Positions 33,471 through 46,214 of a stretch of 64,000 nt of DNA are shown in pieces. A program made the position numbers and the translations under genes. The notes below the pieces were generated by a model that was given only the letters and a program-made list of their open reading frames with translations, was not told the origin of the DNA and searched no databases. The stretch is from Elephas maximus indicus (taxonomy: Eukaryota > Chordata > Mammalia > Proboscidea > Elephantidae): assembly GCF_024166365.1 (NCBI RefSeq), contig NC_064820.1:54041501-54105500 (forward strand). Direction: 5' to 3'. Within the stretch, counting starts at the first letter, position 1, and each line of letters starts with the position of its first letter.

Positions 33471-35197
33471 TTACATCACTTCTTATTGAAATTATATATT
33501 TGGGTTTTGATGTGCCCTTGATGTATTTAGGGCTGTACAGAGATAACGGAGTCTGTGTTAGAGAGAGTTAGAGAGTATTTATTTACAATACTTAGTGGAA
33601 AATGGAGAAAAACCTAGAAAGAATCTGGGCAGAATGGAAAAAGCAGGACATGAGAAATATAGCAATCGTTAAAGACACGTTTGAAAGAAAACTGACAGGA
33701 AAGGTGTAAGGAGAAAAGAGAGACATATAAATGTAAAAAATAAATGAAGAGATCAGGAAGGTGATGGGGAAAAATAAAAGACAATAGAAACGTCTCAGGA
33801 ACTGAAGCCAGAAGTCTTCAAAGGGGCAGGTATGAAAAGCTGTGTCCTGTACATCAGAAAGATCAAGGAAGATAAGGACTGAGAAAATGCCTTTGAACTT
33901 GGCTGAATGGAGGTCATTGGATACCATAAAGAGGCAAAGATGGAAGCCAGGTTTAGGAGGGGTATTAGGGTAGAAATATTTTAAATATAGTTCATCTAAC
34001 TCTTCACCATTGTTATTGGACATTTATTGAGTGCAGTGATTCTATAGGGCTCTGCTCTGATAACTAACGTATTTGCTGAGTCTAGTTACCAGGTTTGTGA
34101 AGAATGACTGAAGAGGAACCACAGGCTGGTACTTCTGTTATCCTGTTTATATGGGCTCTAGAGGACAGAACTTCCTAAAACGTTTTTAACCCTTTTGGCT
34201 GTCTGGCTTTGTGGAATTCAAGAAGACTCAGAAGGTTCCACAATCTAAACAGACAAACCAATTACATGTTAAACTCCTAGAGGCTGGAACTAAGCTGTCA
34301 AAAGTGAGGATGGAGAGGTAATTATGCAGTGATTTTAAGTGTCTAAATTTTTTTTTTTATTTTTAACCAAGGATTAGGGGGAAAAGTCCTACTGGAGTCT
34401 TTTAAAACTCTTTGAGAGGCTAGCAATTTGCTTAGTTTTATTCATGGTAGGTTAAAATGTGTGATGTTTCATCAAAAGGTAATATTCCTTGGACTGTAAA
34501 TTAATATACTACTAAAAGTTCAGCTGAAAAGACCTTGAAAGCAAACCTACAGGTTTGAAAAGTACATGGAATTAAAAAAAAAAAGAACAGTTGAACCTTA
34601 GAAATTCAGGTAGCTAGAAGCAATCCAAGTTCCCGTGTATTTTATACTGTAATACATCCCAGCCACTGAGAGTCTGCCATTCTGAAGACATTTGGGAATC
34701 AGATGGTATACGGTTTTGCGTCACTTAGGTGTCCGTGGCAAGAGAAAATCAGCACTACCATCTGCCCTAATTTACCTCTCCTGGAATGGATACCTACCAA
34801 GAATGTATACTTTCTGTTAGTTCTACTTGGCTTTGCATGAGATGATAGGGTGTATACAACTACAGGTGTGTCTCTAAGGTGAAATCTGGTAACACTTGCA
34901 CACACACAAAGTTAGTTATTATTTATAGCTGAAAATAATTTTAAAAAGAGGATAAAGCATAGAGTCTTTGGTAGGTAGGAACGAAGAGAAGAAGAGAGAA
35001 GGCTTACATAAAGATTTTGAGGGGACAACCTAAAATGAAGAGAAGGGAAAAACTCATGTGATGGGTAGATAGATGCATAAGGCATAGTACAGAAAAGAGG
35101 GCCAAGACACAGGTAACATCTTTAGTAAGTATAGCTGAAAACTTGCAGTTTTAAAAAATTTAATCATGGCAATTTCTTTAATTCACTCCCCCTTCCC
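33471..35197. other. Intergenic sequence, nothing recognised
   Basis: AT-rich. A 143-codon minus-strand frame at 33592-34023 has no recognisable domain and is probably chance. Confidence 0.45.
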
Positions 35198-35490
35198 CCA
35201 GAATGATAGGAATTTAATTTTTTCCTCCCGATCTCTTATTTTGAGATTATGTTAAAACACATACAGCAATAAAATGAAGGCACCTCCACAAATGGATTAT
35301 TCTATTGGCAGTTCGAAACCACCAGCAGCTCTGCAAGAGAGAGGTGTGGCAGTTTGCTTCCTTAGAGATTTACAGCCTTGGATACCTTATAGGATCGCTG
35401 TGAGTCAGAATCGACTTGACAGCAGTGGGTATTGGGGTTAGTCCATAAATGGAAAGGTATTAGTTATTCCAATGCTTATGAACTCCAGAA
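35198..35490. repeat. Unnamed dispersed repeat, copy 2, split by a SINE
   Basis: Second copy of the 33096-33230 repeat. It continues across the AfroSINE at 35296-35442: removal of the SINE and one target copy restores the alignment. Confidence 0.7.
35296..35442 (+). mobile_element. AfroSINE, long type, 5'-truncated
   Basis: Begins at the B box (GGCAGTTCGAAACC) and runs through the long-type middle to the tail (GAGTCAGAATCGACTTGACA). Flanked by CCACAAATGG (35286-35295) and CCATAAATGG (35443-35452), a 10-bp target duplication with one change. Confidence 0.88.
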
Positions 35491-35499
35491 TTAGCAAAT

Positions 35500-36397
35500 A
35501 AAATATTTTCCAATCTAATCCTTGTTTTATTTTATTTTTTTCAGAATGAGCTATCATTTGTGTTTACCCTATGTACTTTCTAAAATGTACATCATGTGTG
35601 AAGTACATTAGTAGTGGAAAAGTAATTTAGCTCTTACAAATAGATTAATTTGATATTTTTGATTAGTTAACCTTTTTTCCAAAGACAAAATATTGATTGT
35701 TTGTCTATATGGAAAAAAATGCCACATCAATCCAAAATACATATGTATTTAGGAAATTGGTTTTCTTCCAGACAGAAAAAAAAAAAAAAATGTTTTTCTT
35801 CAAATGAATGATGAAAAAGCTATGTTTATACTTGAGAGTTAATGAGAATTGTTTCCTTCCTTACCACCCACTATCTCAGGGTGGCAGCCCGAATCGCTCA
35901 CTATTGCTTAGCAAGTGCACACGAACACCCTTTTCTGCAAAGTTGTAGGGCTAAATTAAGATCTTGGTTTTGCAAAGCACGATGCAATGAACTGTCTCAG
36001 AAATAGGCCAGGATAAATTCACAAGTTAGCTCTACACCAAGCTGCACAGAAGCTACATGGGTGGCTAGAAGACAGAGCCAGTGAAGGAGACCTTTAGACA
36101 CAACTTCTCTTAAGCTTCAAAATGTCCTAACTCTTCCTAGAGGCCTTACCTCGAATGGGTTAAACTTCCTTTCTGACCATAGAGCCCAACTTCTCCTATC
36201 AAATATGAATGAATACCGAGCAGGAAGGCTTTTGAATCATTAACCAAGATGAACTTTGTCATTACAAAGTAACCATATAATCCACAAGCCAGTCAGGATT
36301 GGGGACTAAGTTTGAGGCAAATGAGAAAATGGCTCTTCTTGCCTCTTGTGACTAAATTGAGACTTACTGGCGTTTGGCTTTCTAAACTCATGTACTA
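35500..36397. other. Intergenic sequence, nothing recognised
   Basis: AT-rich with a poly(A) run at 35777-35791. No gene seen. Confidence 0.5.
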
Positions 36398-36551
36398 TAG
36401 CCCCGGTGGCACAGTGGTTAAGAGCTTAGCTGCTAACAAAAAGGTCCGCAGTTCAAATCCACCAACCACTCCTTGGAAACCCTATGGGGCAGTTCTACTC
36501 TGTCCTATAGGGTTGCTATGAGTCAGAATTGACTCCATGGCAACGGTATAG
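36398..36551 (+). mobile_element. AfroSINE, short type
   Basis: Full copy: head GGTGGCACAGTGGTTAAG, B box GCAGTTCAAATCC, then TTGGAAACCCTATGGGG, CTGTCCTATAGGG and tail GAGTCAGAATTGACTCCATG. Confidence 0.93.
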
Positions 36552-36555
36552 TTAC

Positions 36556-36740
36556 CATTTAGTAGTTGTCTTCTACGTGTCATGCACAAGTCTAGCTGAT
36601 ACTCTTACATTGTTTCTCATTTTCATCTAAAACCTATAAAAACAAATGTATCCCATTTCGTAGAAGAGATTAGTCTGTAGTTGCAAGAGGTAAATAACCA
36701 GCCCAAGGTCCCACAGAATCTGTGGGTATAAACACCAATT
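36556..36740 (-). mobile_element. MIR SINE fragment
   Basis: Antisense MIR core: CATGCACAAGTCTAGCTGAT, TCATTTTCATCTAAAACC, CCCATTTCGTAGAAGAG and GCCCAAGGTCCCACAG in the expected order. Confidence 0.65.
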
Positions 36741-36840
36741 AATTAAATGAATTGAATTGGTAATTTGCATAACAACGGTTAATTTAGATGTACTTACTCA
36801 CAAAGCAGTTTTTAACTATTGGCATGCAATCGGGGAAAAA

Positions 36841-38305
36841 TTGTTGCTGTTAGTTGTTGGGGGGCATTAAATCTGTTCCAATTCATAGTGACCCTGTGTA
36901 CAACAGAATGAAACATTGCACAGTCCTGTGCCATCCTCACCATCATTGCTATGTTTGAGCCCATTGTTGCAGCCACTGTGTCCTCCATTTCACCGAGAGT
37001 CTTTCTCTTTTTTGATGATCCTACTTTACCAAAAACGATGTCCTTCTCTAGGGACTGGTCCCTCCTAAAAACATGTCCAAAATATGTGAGACAAAGTCTT
37101 GCCATCCTTGCTTCTAAGGAACATTCTGGCTATACTTCTTCCAAGACACAGTTGCTCCTTCTTCTGGCACTCCATGGTATATTCACTATTCTTCACCAAC
37201 ATCATAATTCAAAGGCATCAATTCTTCTTCAGTCTTCCTTGTTCATTGTCCAGCTTTCACATGCATATGAGACAATTGAAAACACCATGGCTTGAGTCAG
37301 GCACACCTTAGTCCTTAAAGTGATGTCTTTGCATCTGAACACTTTAAAGAATCCTTTTGCTACAGATTTGCCCAATGCAATGTGCCTTTCGATTTCTTCA
37401 CTGCTGGTTCTGTGGGTGTTGATTGTGGATCCAAATAAAATGAAATCCTTGACAACTTCAGTCTTTTCTCCGTTTATCATGATGTTGCTTATGGGTCCAG
37501 TTGTGAGGAGGATTTTTGTTTTCTTTATGTTGAGGTGTAATCCATACTGAAGGCTGTGGTCTTTGATCTTCATCAGTAAGTACTTCAAGTTCTCTTCACT
37601 TTCAGCAAGCAATGCTGTGTTATCTGCATATTGAAGGTTGTTAATGAATCTTCCTGCCCCATTCTTCTTCATAAAGTCCAGTTTCTTGGGTTATTTGCTC
37701 AGCATACAGATTGAATAAGTATCGTGAAAGGATACAGCCCTGACGTACACATTTCCTGATTGTAAACCATGCAGTGCCCCATGTTCTGTTTGAACTACTG
37801 CCTTTTGGTCTATGTACAGGTTCCTCACAAACACAATTAAGTGTTCTGAAATTCCCATTCTTCGAAATGTTATCCATAATTTGTTATGGTCCACATGGTT
37901 GAATTCCTTTGCACAGTCAATAAAACACAGATAAACATGTTTCTGGTGGTTTCTGCTTTCAGCCCACATCCATCTGATGTAAGCAATGATACGGCTCATT
38001 CCATGTCCTTTTCTGAATCCTGCTTAAATTTCTGGCAGTTCCCTGTCAATGCACTGCTGCAACTGCTTTTGAATGATCTTCAGCAAAATTTTACTTGCGT
38101 GTGATATTAATGATATTGTTCGATAATTTCTGCATTCTGTTGGATCACCTTTCTTTGGAATAGGAATAAATATGGATCTCTTCCAATCGGTTGGCCAGGT
38201 AGCTGTCGTCCAAATCTCTTGGCATAGAGTAGTGAGCACCTCCAACACGGCATGCGTTTTTGTTGAAACATCTCAATTCATATTCCATCAATTCCTGGAG
38301 CCTTG
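36841..38305 (-). mobile_element. RTE LINE, 1.46-kb 5'-truncated copy
   Basis: Covers most of the reverse transcriptase and the 3' end of the RTE. Minus-strand frames show IPIPKKGDPTECRNYRTISL and IIQKQLQQ (38024-38248), FIDCAKEFNHVDHNKLW (37691-37999; RT motif A with N-H-V-D changes) and a YADN variant of the YADD motif (37229-37672). Stops and shifts separate the frames, so it is dead. The 5' truncation point is near 38305. Confidence 0.92.
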
Positions 38306-38740
38306 TAAAAAGTTTTATGTATTTTTTTTTTTTTTTGAGTACCCGAATACTTTTTTTTCCTGGAAAAACAAACCCCTTAGGTCTTCAAAAAATGTGACCG
38401 TTCTAGGTAAAACAAAGTATTTATGAGTATTATTATGCTCTAATTCCAGCTATACAGGTCACTTTCAGCTTCTGGAATGCACAATGTTTTTTTTTTGTTT
38501 TTCTTCTTTTTTCCTTGGCCCTCTACTGGGATTATTTCCTACCACACACCATTCATCTGCCTAACCCCATCTCATACCTCAGTTTCTCTGTTCAGGTGCC
38601 AGTTCCTCAAGCAGCCTGGATTATGTGCCCAGCTATGTGTTTGCATGTTTGTATCCCCCACTTGCCTGAAGTTCCCCACAGGACAGGGACACTATCAATT
38701 TTGTTCAGCTTTTTATCCCCAGCACCAGCATAGTTCATAG

Positions 38741-38846
38741 TTGTTGTTAGTTGCTGTCAAGTCAGCTCTGACTCATGGCGACCTTATGTATAACAGAATG
38801 AAACATTGCCCGGTCCTGGGGCACTGCCATGATAGTTGCTATTAGT
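38741..38846 (-). mobile_element. RTE 3' end fragment
   Basis: TTGTTGTTAGTTGCTGTCAA, then CTCTGACTCATGGCGACC and ACAGAATGAAACATTGCCCG: the complement of the RTE 3' terminus. Confidence 0.8.
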
Positions 38847-39057
38847 GCACAGTAATCATTCAAATATGTATTTCCTGAATAAGAAAGAGTGATTGAATAT
38901 CCGACCTACCGAAGTCATATAAGAACTGCACTGTTCTGTTAAGGGCTGAGAGAAGGGCAAGGGAGGAAACAGAAAAGAAGGTAATTTCAGAATGATGACT
39001 GAGACTAAAAATGATGAAAGGCAGAAGAGAGAGAGAGAAGAGAGCAAACGCAAGAGA

Positions 39058-39240
39058 GCTATAACTTAGTGGTTAAGGGCATGGAGACAGACGGGCAGTC
39101 TTGGCTAGGAATACTTGCTCTCTGACCTTGAGCCTGTCACTTAGTTTCTCTGCACTATAGTTTCCACATGTGTAAAAAAGGGTTGTTGGGCTGGTTTGAT
39201 GTGTACCTACTATGTGATAAGCACATGTATGTGGGATTAT
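39058..39240 (+). mobile_element. MIR SINE
   Basis: TTAGTGGTTAAGGGCATGG, CTCTGACCTTGAGCCTGTCA and TTTCTCTGCACTATAGTTTC follow MIR order. Confidence 0.65.
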
Positions 39241-42200
39241 TATTATATAAAGAAGGGTGGGAGAAAAAAAATTTCCTCTTTAAGGAAATTTATTTTTCCA
39301 TGTTGAACTGGATGCTGAGTGTTTTTGTTTTTTTCTAGTTTTTGGGTAGGGTGAGGGATGCTTTATATATTTACGTTTGTTTTGCTTTCTCCTGTTACTA
39401 TTTCCTTCATGAGATTGCATATACTTTTATAGCTTTCTTTAACTGAAGAAAGCATGCAATAAGATTAAAGAGATTTTAGCAGATAATTAAAGGACAATTA
39501 AGAAAATCATACCATCCTAGTATAAATCATTTCTTTCTTGCACATTACTTTCCACAAGCATAGATTCTTATAGTTATGATTATGTGTAAAATAGTATTTA
39601 TATATACATTTACAGCTATATATAATATATAATAGGATATATGTAGCATTCTGTTCTTTTTGCTTAATATCCCATAATAAACATTATTCATGTGCACTTC
39701 CAGGATCTAAAACTTCTTATGAAAATGGCTTTGTTATACCAGTTGGCCCTTAAGCTTTCTCATTGGTTATCATTGCCCAGTCTAACTGCACTATTCCCTC
39801 TAACCTTATTGTACTTATTTTATTATTTCATCACATTTCTTTGTGTCATAGATTCCTAACATTTTAATTATGGCAAAATATTCAAAAGGTCAATGAAACA
39901 ACCCCCAAAGGAGCTTCTGGTACCATACAGTAGCAGAGGCTTTGTCCCTGGCTTGAAACTGATTATGTGAATGAACAGTGTGCACCTCTAGAAAGGCTAG
40001 CAATTCTGCCATCAGATAAATGATTGCAGCCTTCAGTGGACTGGCTCCCTTTATTTTAGCTACTGGTTGTGGAGCTGGGAAACAGAAGGCTGTATGGAGA
40101 ATGAGAGCCCCGACTTTTTTCTTTTTTAACTGAAATGTCAAGCTATGTGACTATGCCCGGCAGAAGACGACCCCCTGCGAGATATGATAAGCCCTGGGTC
40201 TGCTCCACACACTATGCTGAAAATGCCGTGGGAGGGCTCCCCAAGCTGATGGAACTAATGACAGTAATAGCTCTGGGTAATTTGTCTTTTTCCTTACTGT
40301 GCACATTCTCTACATGTGGTGCACTTTACACCTACCACCAGGCTCACATCTGGAATGCTGCGACCCTCTCGGGCTTGATTCGCAGAGGTTGAATTCTCCT
40401 GTAAAGTAAATCTGACCTCTAATTTTCTTAATAATTCAGGATTATGTTAATGTTACTCAGCAACCATTGCAGAATGGCACGGGAGCCCTGAAGGAAGCTT
40501 AAGCCTTTGTACTGGAAGCATGACCAAGCTTTCCTGGCCAATTGGGTTCTAGTTCCCCCCCCACCCCCCATATCAGTCTCATAAAAACAATACAAATTTT
40601 GCAAAATGTGTAATTTACATTAACGATTCAGTGTTTCCGGTGATAGAGCATCCGGTACTTAAGGAGAAATTTTCCGTTTCGCTTTCTTGGTGAATGGATT
40701 TTCTACTAAGGATTTATAAGAATACTAATGATAGGTTTGGCTTTTTAATTCAAACTGTAAAAAATACTTAGATAGTTAAAGAGACTGACAAAAAGAATTT
40801 CAGGGATAGATAAAACAGACTTCACAGCAGTTTAATCTCAAATGCAGGGTGCTCTCAGGAAGATTTTAATGATAAAAATCCTGTTTTAGTCCTGGTTCGG
40901 TAGCAAGATTATACTCCTAATATTGAATTGGTGTCTTGTGTTTTCTGTATTTATGTTTTAAAAAAAGAGCTGTATTATTAAAAGTATAAACATCCGAACG
41001 TATCTTTTAGAAAAACAAAAATGGCCTTACGTTTTAAGAAATGTTTATACTACATTAAAAGGGTAGGCTCTTCAATTCTAGCTTTCTGTGAATAAAGGGA
41101 GAATAAAAGTATCTCCATTAAGTCAGTATGTGAAACATTCCCCCAGAGAGCCGGAGTCTTTCAGCCGTTGTGGAGGTATGAGAACCACACTGTTTGCTAG
41201 AAAAAAAAAACCTACTCTCATTAATATGAGTATCTGAATCATTTAGTCAAAATATTTGTAAAGTTAGTTCTAAGTTATAAATAGGCACTTAATTTTATTA
41301 CCGTTTTCTTCAACTCAGGTCGAGGAAGGTACTAGTGAAGCATTTTGTTTCCAAGGGCTAATGATTTTCCATACGTGTAAGAAATTGCAAATTGTTTATA
41401 TTAATTAGTAATTTCTGTTCCTCACAAACAATGTAGGGGCTATAATCATTTTTCTATAAATAATATCTGTGGCTACAGTCGAGCCATTAAATGATAATAA
41501 ATTCATCAGCAATGCACAGTCTCTTCCGGTACCTTTGCCTATTGACTCAGTTGCTCAAATTCCCCACCAGTTTGAAGGCAGCAGAGTTTCCATATCGAAG
41601 TATCAGGCCATTGTAGAATTTAGCCATAGACTCAGGCCACTCCATAAAACTCTATCAGTACCTAACTTCAGAAAGATGGCTTCCAGAAAATAATTTTTTT
41701 TTTTTTTAAACTCACTTGGATATCCTAAATGGTAGATACCCAAACACACTTACGTAAAAACCAATGAAATTACTGAGGGAGAGGCGAGGGAGCAGCAAAA
41801 TCACTAGTGGGTTGGGTGGCAAGGTGAGTATCCCAGTGCCCTCCCTGAACCATTCCCTCCCGCCAGTTCTGAGCCTTTAGGAAGGATTGCTCCGGGAAAT
41901 AATAATGCTCATCATTATCCCTGGGTGAAGCAAAGCAGGCTGCAGAAGGACTGCGGGAGGGGCTGATCATGACAGGTAGACTACATTGAATCTCCCTGGT
42001 CTCGTCCCTTTCGACAAGATGTATGAAGACAGAGGAACGTTCTGCCTGTATGACAGGGTGAGGAGTGAGGCGAGGATGTTGAGAACGGCCTAGCTCATGA
42101 GTATGGGATTGGACGAGGGTCTGCAGCCTTTTAGTTTACCCTCTCTTTCATATGTAATGCTTTAAGAGATTTGGTAAGAAAACTCCCAGAGCAACAATGA

Positions 42201-42344
42201 TAAAATATTAGATGGCGTCTATCTGATTTCAGCAGAATCTGTGAAGGATGGAAAGTCAGTCAGTGCATTTCACTGAATTAAATGAAGACCTGATAATGAG
42301 ACAAGTGTACAGACACACTGTTCATGACAATACTAAAGTTGATG
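39241..42344. other. Intergenic sequence, no gene seen
   Basis: Unique-looking. The segment 40130-40560 is less AT-rich, free of recognised repeats and might be a conserved non-coding element. A poly(T) run lies at 41694-41706. Small frames (40135-40392, 41469-41693) have no recognised domain. Confidence 0.4.
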
Positions 42345-42540
42345 AGACTGGCTATTATTACTGATACTTTGCATTTATTGAGCCAGGTGCCCGGCACACA
42401 TCATCTTGTGCAATACTCACAACAGCTCCAAATGGTCGTTATTAACATGGAGAAGGAAGCCGGAGATCAGAGAGATTCGGTGTGGAGAAGGTATTAAGAT
42501 GTGAACTTAGGTTTGTCTGACAGCAAAGCTCTCAGCTCCG
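42345..42540 (-). mobile_element. MIR SINE
   Basis: Antisense MIR: TTGCATTTATTGAGCCAGGT, CACACATCATCTTGTGCAAT, ACTCACAACAGCTCC. Confidence 0.7.
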
Positions 42541-42627
42541 TCTTGTCTCTCATCCTCTAATCCACCTTCCTTGGGCCCCTCTCCCCAGCTCTTTGTGGTT
42601 TTACTCTCCATATATAGCACAGTGCTA

Positions 42628-42855
42628 AGAAAGCAAAGGTCTGAGTCAGGAATATGGGGGCTTGATTCCCAGTTTGGCAAGTTGAATGACCTTGGGCAGT
42701 TACCCAACTTCTCCAAGTCTCAGGGTTCTCCTCCATAAACTACAGATAATCCTAACTCATAAGGTTGTTGTTGGGAAAACAAAGAGTGAGGTAATGCATA
42801 TAAACTGCTGAGCACGATAGACACCTGGCACACAGTTAGCACTCAATGAATGTAA
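42628..42855 (+). mobile_element. MIR SINE
   Basis: Sense MIR with GGCTTGATTCCCAGTTTGG, AATGACCTTGGGCAGTTACC, CATAAGGTTGTTGTTGGG and ACAGTTAGCACTCAATGAA. Confidence 0.75.
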
Positions 42856-43354
42856 TCCATTCATTTATAATGATAAACCTCACAAAGTTTTAAAGTTTTT
42901 TTTTTCTTTCTTTCTTTTAGGAATCTGAAGTAGAAATCTTTAAAAATATATCACTTTTCTTTAGAAGTCTTATAAAATTGAAGCCCATTTATATATAAAG
43001 GCATGTTTATTTGCATTCTTATGAAACATGGCCTTTTGGATATTCACCACTTTTTTGGACACAGTTATTATGTATAAAATAGTACTTTGGAATATTTTGC
43101 TTTAAACCAATTTCTTTAGTTTGTAAAAATGGTAAGCAAGACATTTTGATTTAGAAAGTAGTTAAGGTTTTATAGCTGATTTAGCTGATTCTTGAGAAAT
43201 GTTGATAGTCGTTTCTCTTGGGTTGTCTTTCTCCCAGTACCCCCTTTCCTTGAGAGGTACTCCTTTGCATATTGAGGGTGGAATGGGGTGTTAGATAGTT
43301 TTTAAGAGAACCCGCTGGACACCATCAGCTGTTACGTTTTCACTGACTTATTTA
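42856..43354. other. Intergenic AT-rich sequence
   Basis: Contains a short TTTC repeat at 42906-42920. No gene or repeat family recognised. Confidence 0.5.
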
Positions 43355-43730
43355 TTTAGCATACATTTATTGAACTCCTAACAATGCCTAAATTCTGTGA
43401 GATTTCAAAGATGTAAAAAGGAACTCTTGATCAAAAGGAGCTTATTGTTGAGCAGGGAAGCTAAAGCTTTATATATAAACAGATATAAACTGGCACGAGG
43501 GGAAGAACAGTTCATCAGAGGAAGAGAACACTTCAGCTGAAGGGAATAGGCTTCTTGGATTGAGTGGTTTTTGAACTTGGATGTAGACTAGGTATGATTT
43601 GGATAAAGGTAAAGGGAAGACATTTCAGGTGGAAGACAAAGTGACTAAAATGAACAAAGCTACGGGAGTGACAAAGCTACAGCTGTGTGCAGGGAACAAT
43701 GAGGAGTCCTGTTGTGCAGAGTAGAGAGAT
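43355..43730 (+). repeat. Old L2-like LINE fragment
   Basis: ACATTTATTGAACTCCTAAC, AAAAGGAGCTTATTG, then CATTTCAGGTGGAAGAC and AACAAAGCTACGGGAG follow the order of the L2 3' region. Confidence 0.45.
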
Positions 43731-44289
43731 GTGTTTTTGCCTTGAGTTTGCAGCATACTCACCTGTGGAGCTTATAAAATATAAATCTTCCCAGGCTCCA
43801 CTGCTACCTCTAAGGGTCTATCTGAGTCCCTCTAGAGTGAGACCCAGGAGTCGGCATATTTAAGACAGACCCCAGTTACAGAACCACTAAGAAATGCCAA
43901 CATGACTGGGTAACTGGGAGTAATGGAATGGCTAGAGGGCAGACAAGTGGGTCTTAGCTCAGGCTGTACATTAAGGTCACATGGAGAGCTTTTTTCTTTT
44001 CTTCTTCTCCTTCTTACCAAACCCCCAGGCGAATTAAGTTAGAATCTTGGAGGGTGGCCTCATTATTTAAAAAAAAAAGAAAAAAATTACTACGGAAATT
44101 TTTAGATGTATACAAATGTAGGCAGAATGGTATAGTGAACACTCATCCACCCATCACCCAACTTCCACAATCGCCAACTCATGGCCAATCTTGTTTCGTT
44201 TATACACCTACCATTTCTCCCCCTTCTATATTATTTTTAAGCACAGCTCAGTCTTTTATTCATAACTTTTCAGTCTGTATATCCAAATA
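43731..44289. other. Intergenic sequence
   Basis: No gene. A TTTCTTTTC-rich tract at 43990-44016 and an A-rich patch at 44069-44087. Confidence 0.45.
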
Positions 44290-44460
44290 CCAAAACCAAC
44301 CAAACCCGTTGCCATCGAGTCAGTTCCGACGCATAACGACCTTATAGGAGAGGGTAGAACTGCCTCACAGAGTCCCCAAGAGATAAGCGCCCTGGTGGAT
44401 TCAAACTGCCGACCCTTTGGTAGCAGCCATAGCACTTAACCACTACGCCGCCAGGTTTTC
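44290..44460 (-). mobile_element. AfroSINE, short type, with target duplication
   Basis: Antisense full copy flanked by CTGTATATCCAAATA (44275-44289) and CTGTATATCTAAATA (44461-44475), a 15-bp target duplication with one mismatch. Confidence 0.93.
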
Positions 44461-44504
44461 CTGTATATCTAAATAAAGACTTAAAAATGCCACAATATCA
44501 TTAT

Positions 44505-44600
44505 TTGTTGTTAGTTGCCATCAAGTCAGCTCTGACTTAGGGTGAACTTATGTTATAATGGAACAAAACGTTGCCTGGTTCTGCCCTATCTTCTTGAAAA
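44505..44600 (-). mobile_element. RTE 3' end fragment
   Basis: TGTTGTTAGTTGCCATCAAG, AGCTCTGACTTAGGGTG, GTTGCCTGGTTCTG: complement of the RTE 3' terminus, diverged. Confidence 0.7.
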
Positions 44601-45120
44601 TCCTAGAAATCACAACAAAATACTATTAAAATCCTTAAAAAACAATACTTTTAAATATAATCAAATAACCAGTCAGTGTTGTAATTTTTTTGCTGTTTCA
44701 TAAATGTGGGTTTGTATGTGTGTCTTTTTTTTTTTTTAAGATTGAGTTGGGATTCTGACAAAGTCTACACGTTGTGGAAGATTGATATGTCCCTTTTAAT
44801 TTATATGTTCCCTCTCCATTTCTCTTCTTCTTCTTTTTTTTTCCTCTTGTAACTACTGTTTTTTAAGATATTAGGTTGTTTGTCCTACAGAGTATCCCTC
44901 AACCTGTATTTTCTTGATTGCATCCCTGTGGTGTAATTTAACATACTTTCTAGTCATCTATATTGACTTGGTGGTTGCATCTAGAGGTTTGATAAGATTT
45001 CGATTTAATTTTTGTTTTGCAAGACTATTTTCTGGGTGGTTATGTGTCCCTCCATCAGAAGGCACATTGTATATTTTTGTCTCTCTTTTTGTAATGTTAG
45101 CCACTAATGATCAATGCCAG
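44601..45120. other. Intergenic AT-rich sequence
   Basis: Poly(T) at 44725-44738 and pyrimidine tracts. The frame at 44914-45225 is partly RTE antisense and is not a gene. Confidence 0.45.
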
Positions 45121-45615
45121 TTGTTAGGTGCCATTGAGTCGGTTCAGACTCATAGCAACCCTATGCACAACAGAACAAAACACCACCTGGTCCTGCACCA
45201 TCCTTACAATCATTGTTATGCTTGAGCTCATTATTGCAGCCACTGTGTCAATCCACCTCATTGAGGGTCTTCCTCTTTTCCGCTGACCCTGTAGTTTGCC
45301 AAGCATGATGTCCTTCTCCAGGGACTGATCCCTCCTGACAACATGTCCAAAGTATGTAAGACGCAGTCTCGCCATGCTTGCTTCTAAGGAGCATTCTGGT
45401 TGTACTTCTTCTAAGACAGATTTGTTCGTTCTTTTAGCAGTCTATGGTATATTCAATATTCTTTGCCAACACTACAATTCAAAGGCTTCAGTTCTTCTTT
45501 GGTCTTCCTTGTTCATTGTCCAGCTTTCACATGCATATGATACGATTGAAAATACCATGGCTTGGGTCAGGTGCACCTTAGTCTTCAAGGTAACATCTTT
45601 GCTCTTCAAAATGAG
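45121..45615 (-). mobile_element. RTE LINE 3' fragment, about 0.5 kb
   Basis: 3' UTR and C-terminal coding end. The minus frame 45124-45375 reads MARLRLTYFGHVVRRDQSL, GKLQGQRKRGRPSMRWIDT, the conserved RTE C-terminus. Confidence 0.9.
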
Positions 45616-46214
45616 CAATGCGAAGATCCCATTAATTTTTTAGAAATTGCAAAATGTGGATATTTCATCTTCTCTTCATTTGTTTGCTGGAATAACTGTA
45701 CAGAAATTTTCTCTCTTCTATTTGCTTATGCAGTGGTAGAGCATACATGGGAAAAGACAGGATATATAATTCCCTGTATTTGCAAATTTTCAAAATAATG
45801 AATTAGATTCAATGCAATAGAATCTTGCACAAAGAAGCAATTATTTTATTTATTTATTTACTATTATAATGAACTCGTGAGTTTAAACATATTTGGGATA
45901 TTCCAGTCCCTTACAATGTTATCTTTATTAATGCTCAGATGTTTCTTCTTTATGTAGAAACATCTTCAATTTGGCTCCTGAGTTCTTTTGACATGACTCT
46001 AATAGTATTTGAAACATTACTTACTCTCTAGTATGACAAGATGTTCCAGGATCATTGTGTACATTTCCTGCCCCACACCTGCAGCAAGTTATTTATCCAA
46101 GGAACTCTGGTTCACTTTACTGGAAAATGGCATTTCAAGACTACACCCTGAACCTAGGAGTTCTCATTGCTACTGAGAGGTGTTTCTGCTCCTTTTCAAT
46201 GAACAGAGCTAGGA
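45616..46214. other. Intergenic sequence
   Basis: AT-rich, with (TTTA)n at 45845-45863. No gene recognised. Confidence 0.45.

Noticed and set aside
33592-34023. 143-codon minus-strand frame
   Set aside because: Phe/Ser/Leu-rich translation of a purine-rich strand with no motif; probably chance.
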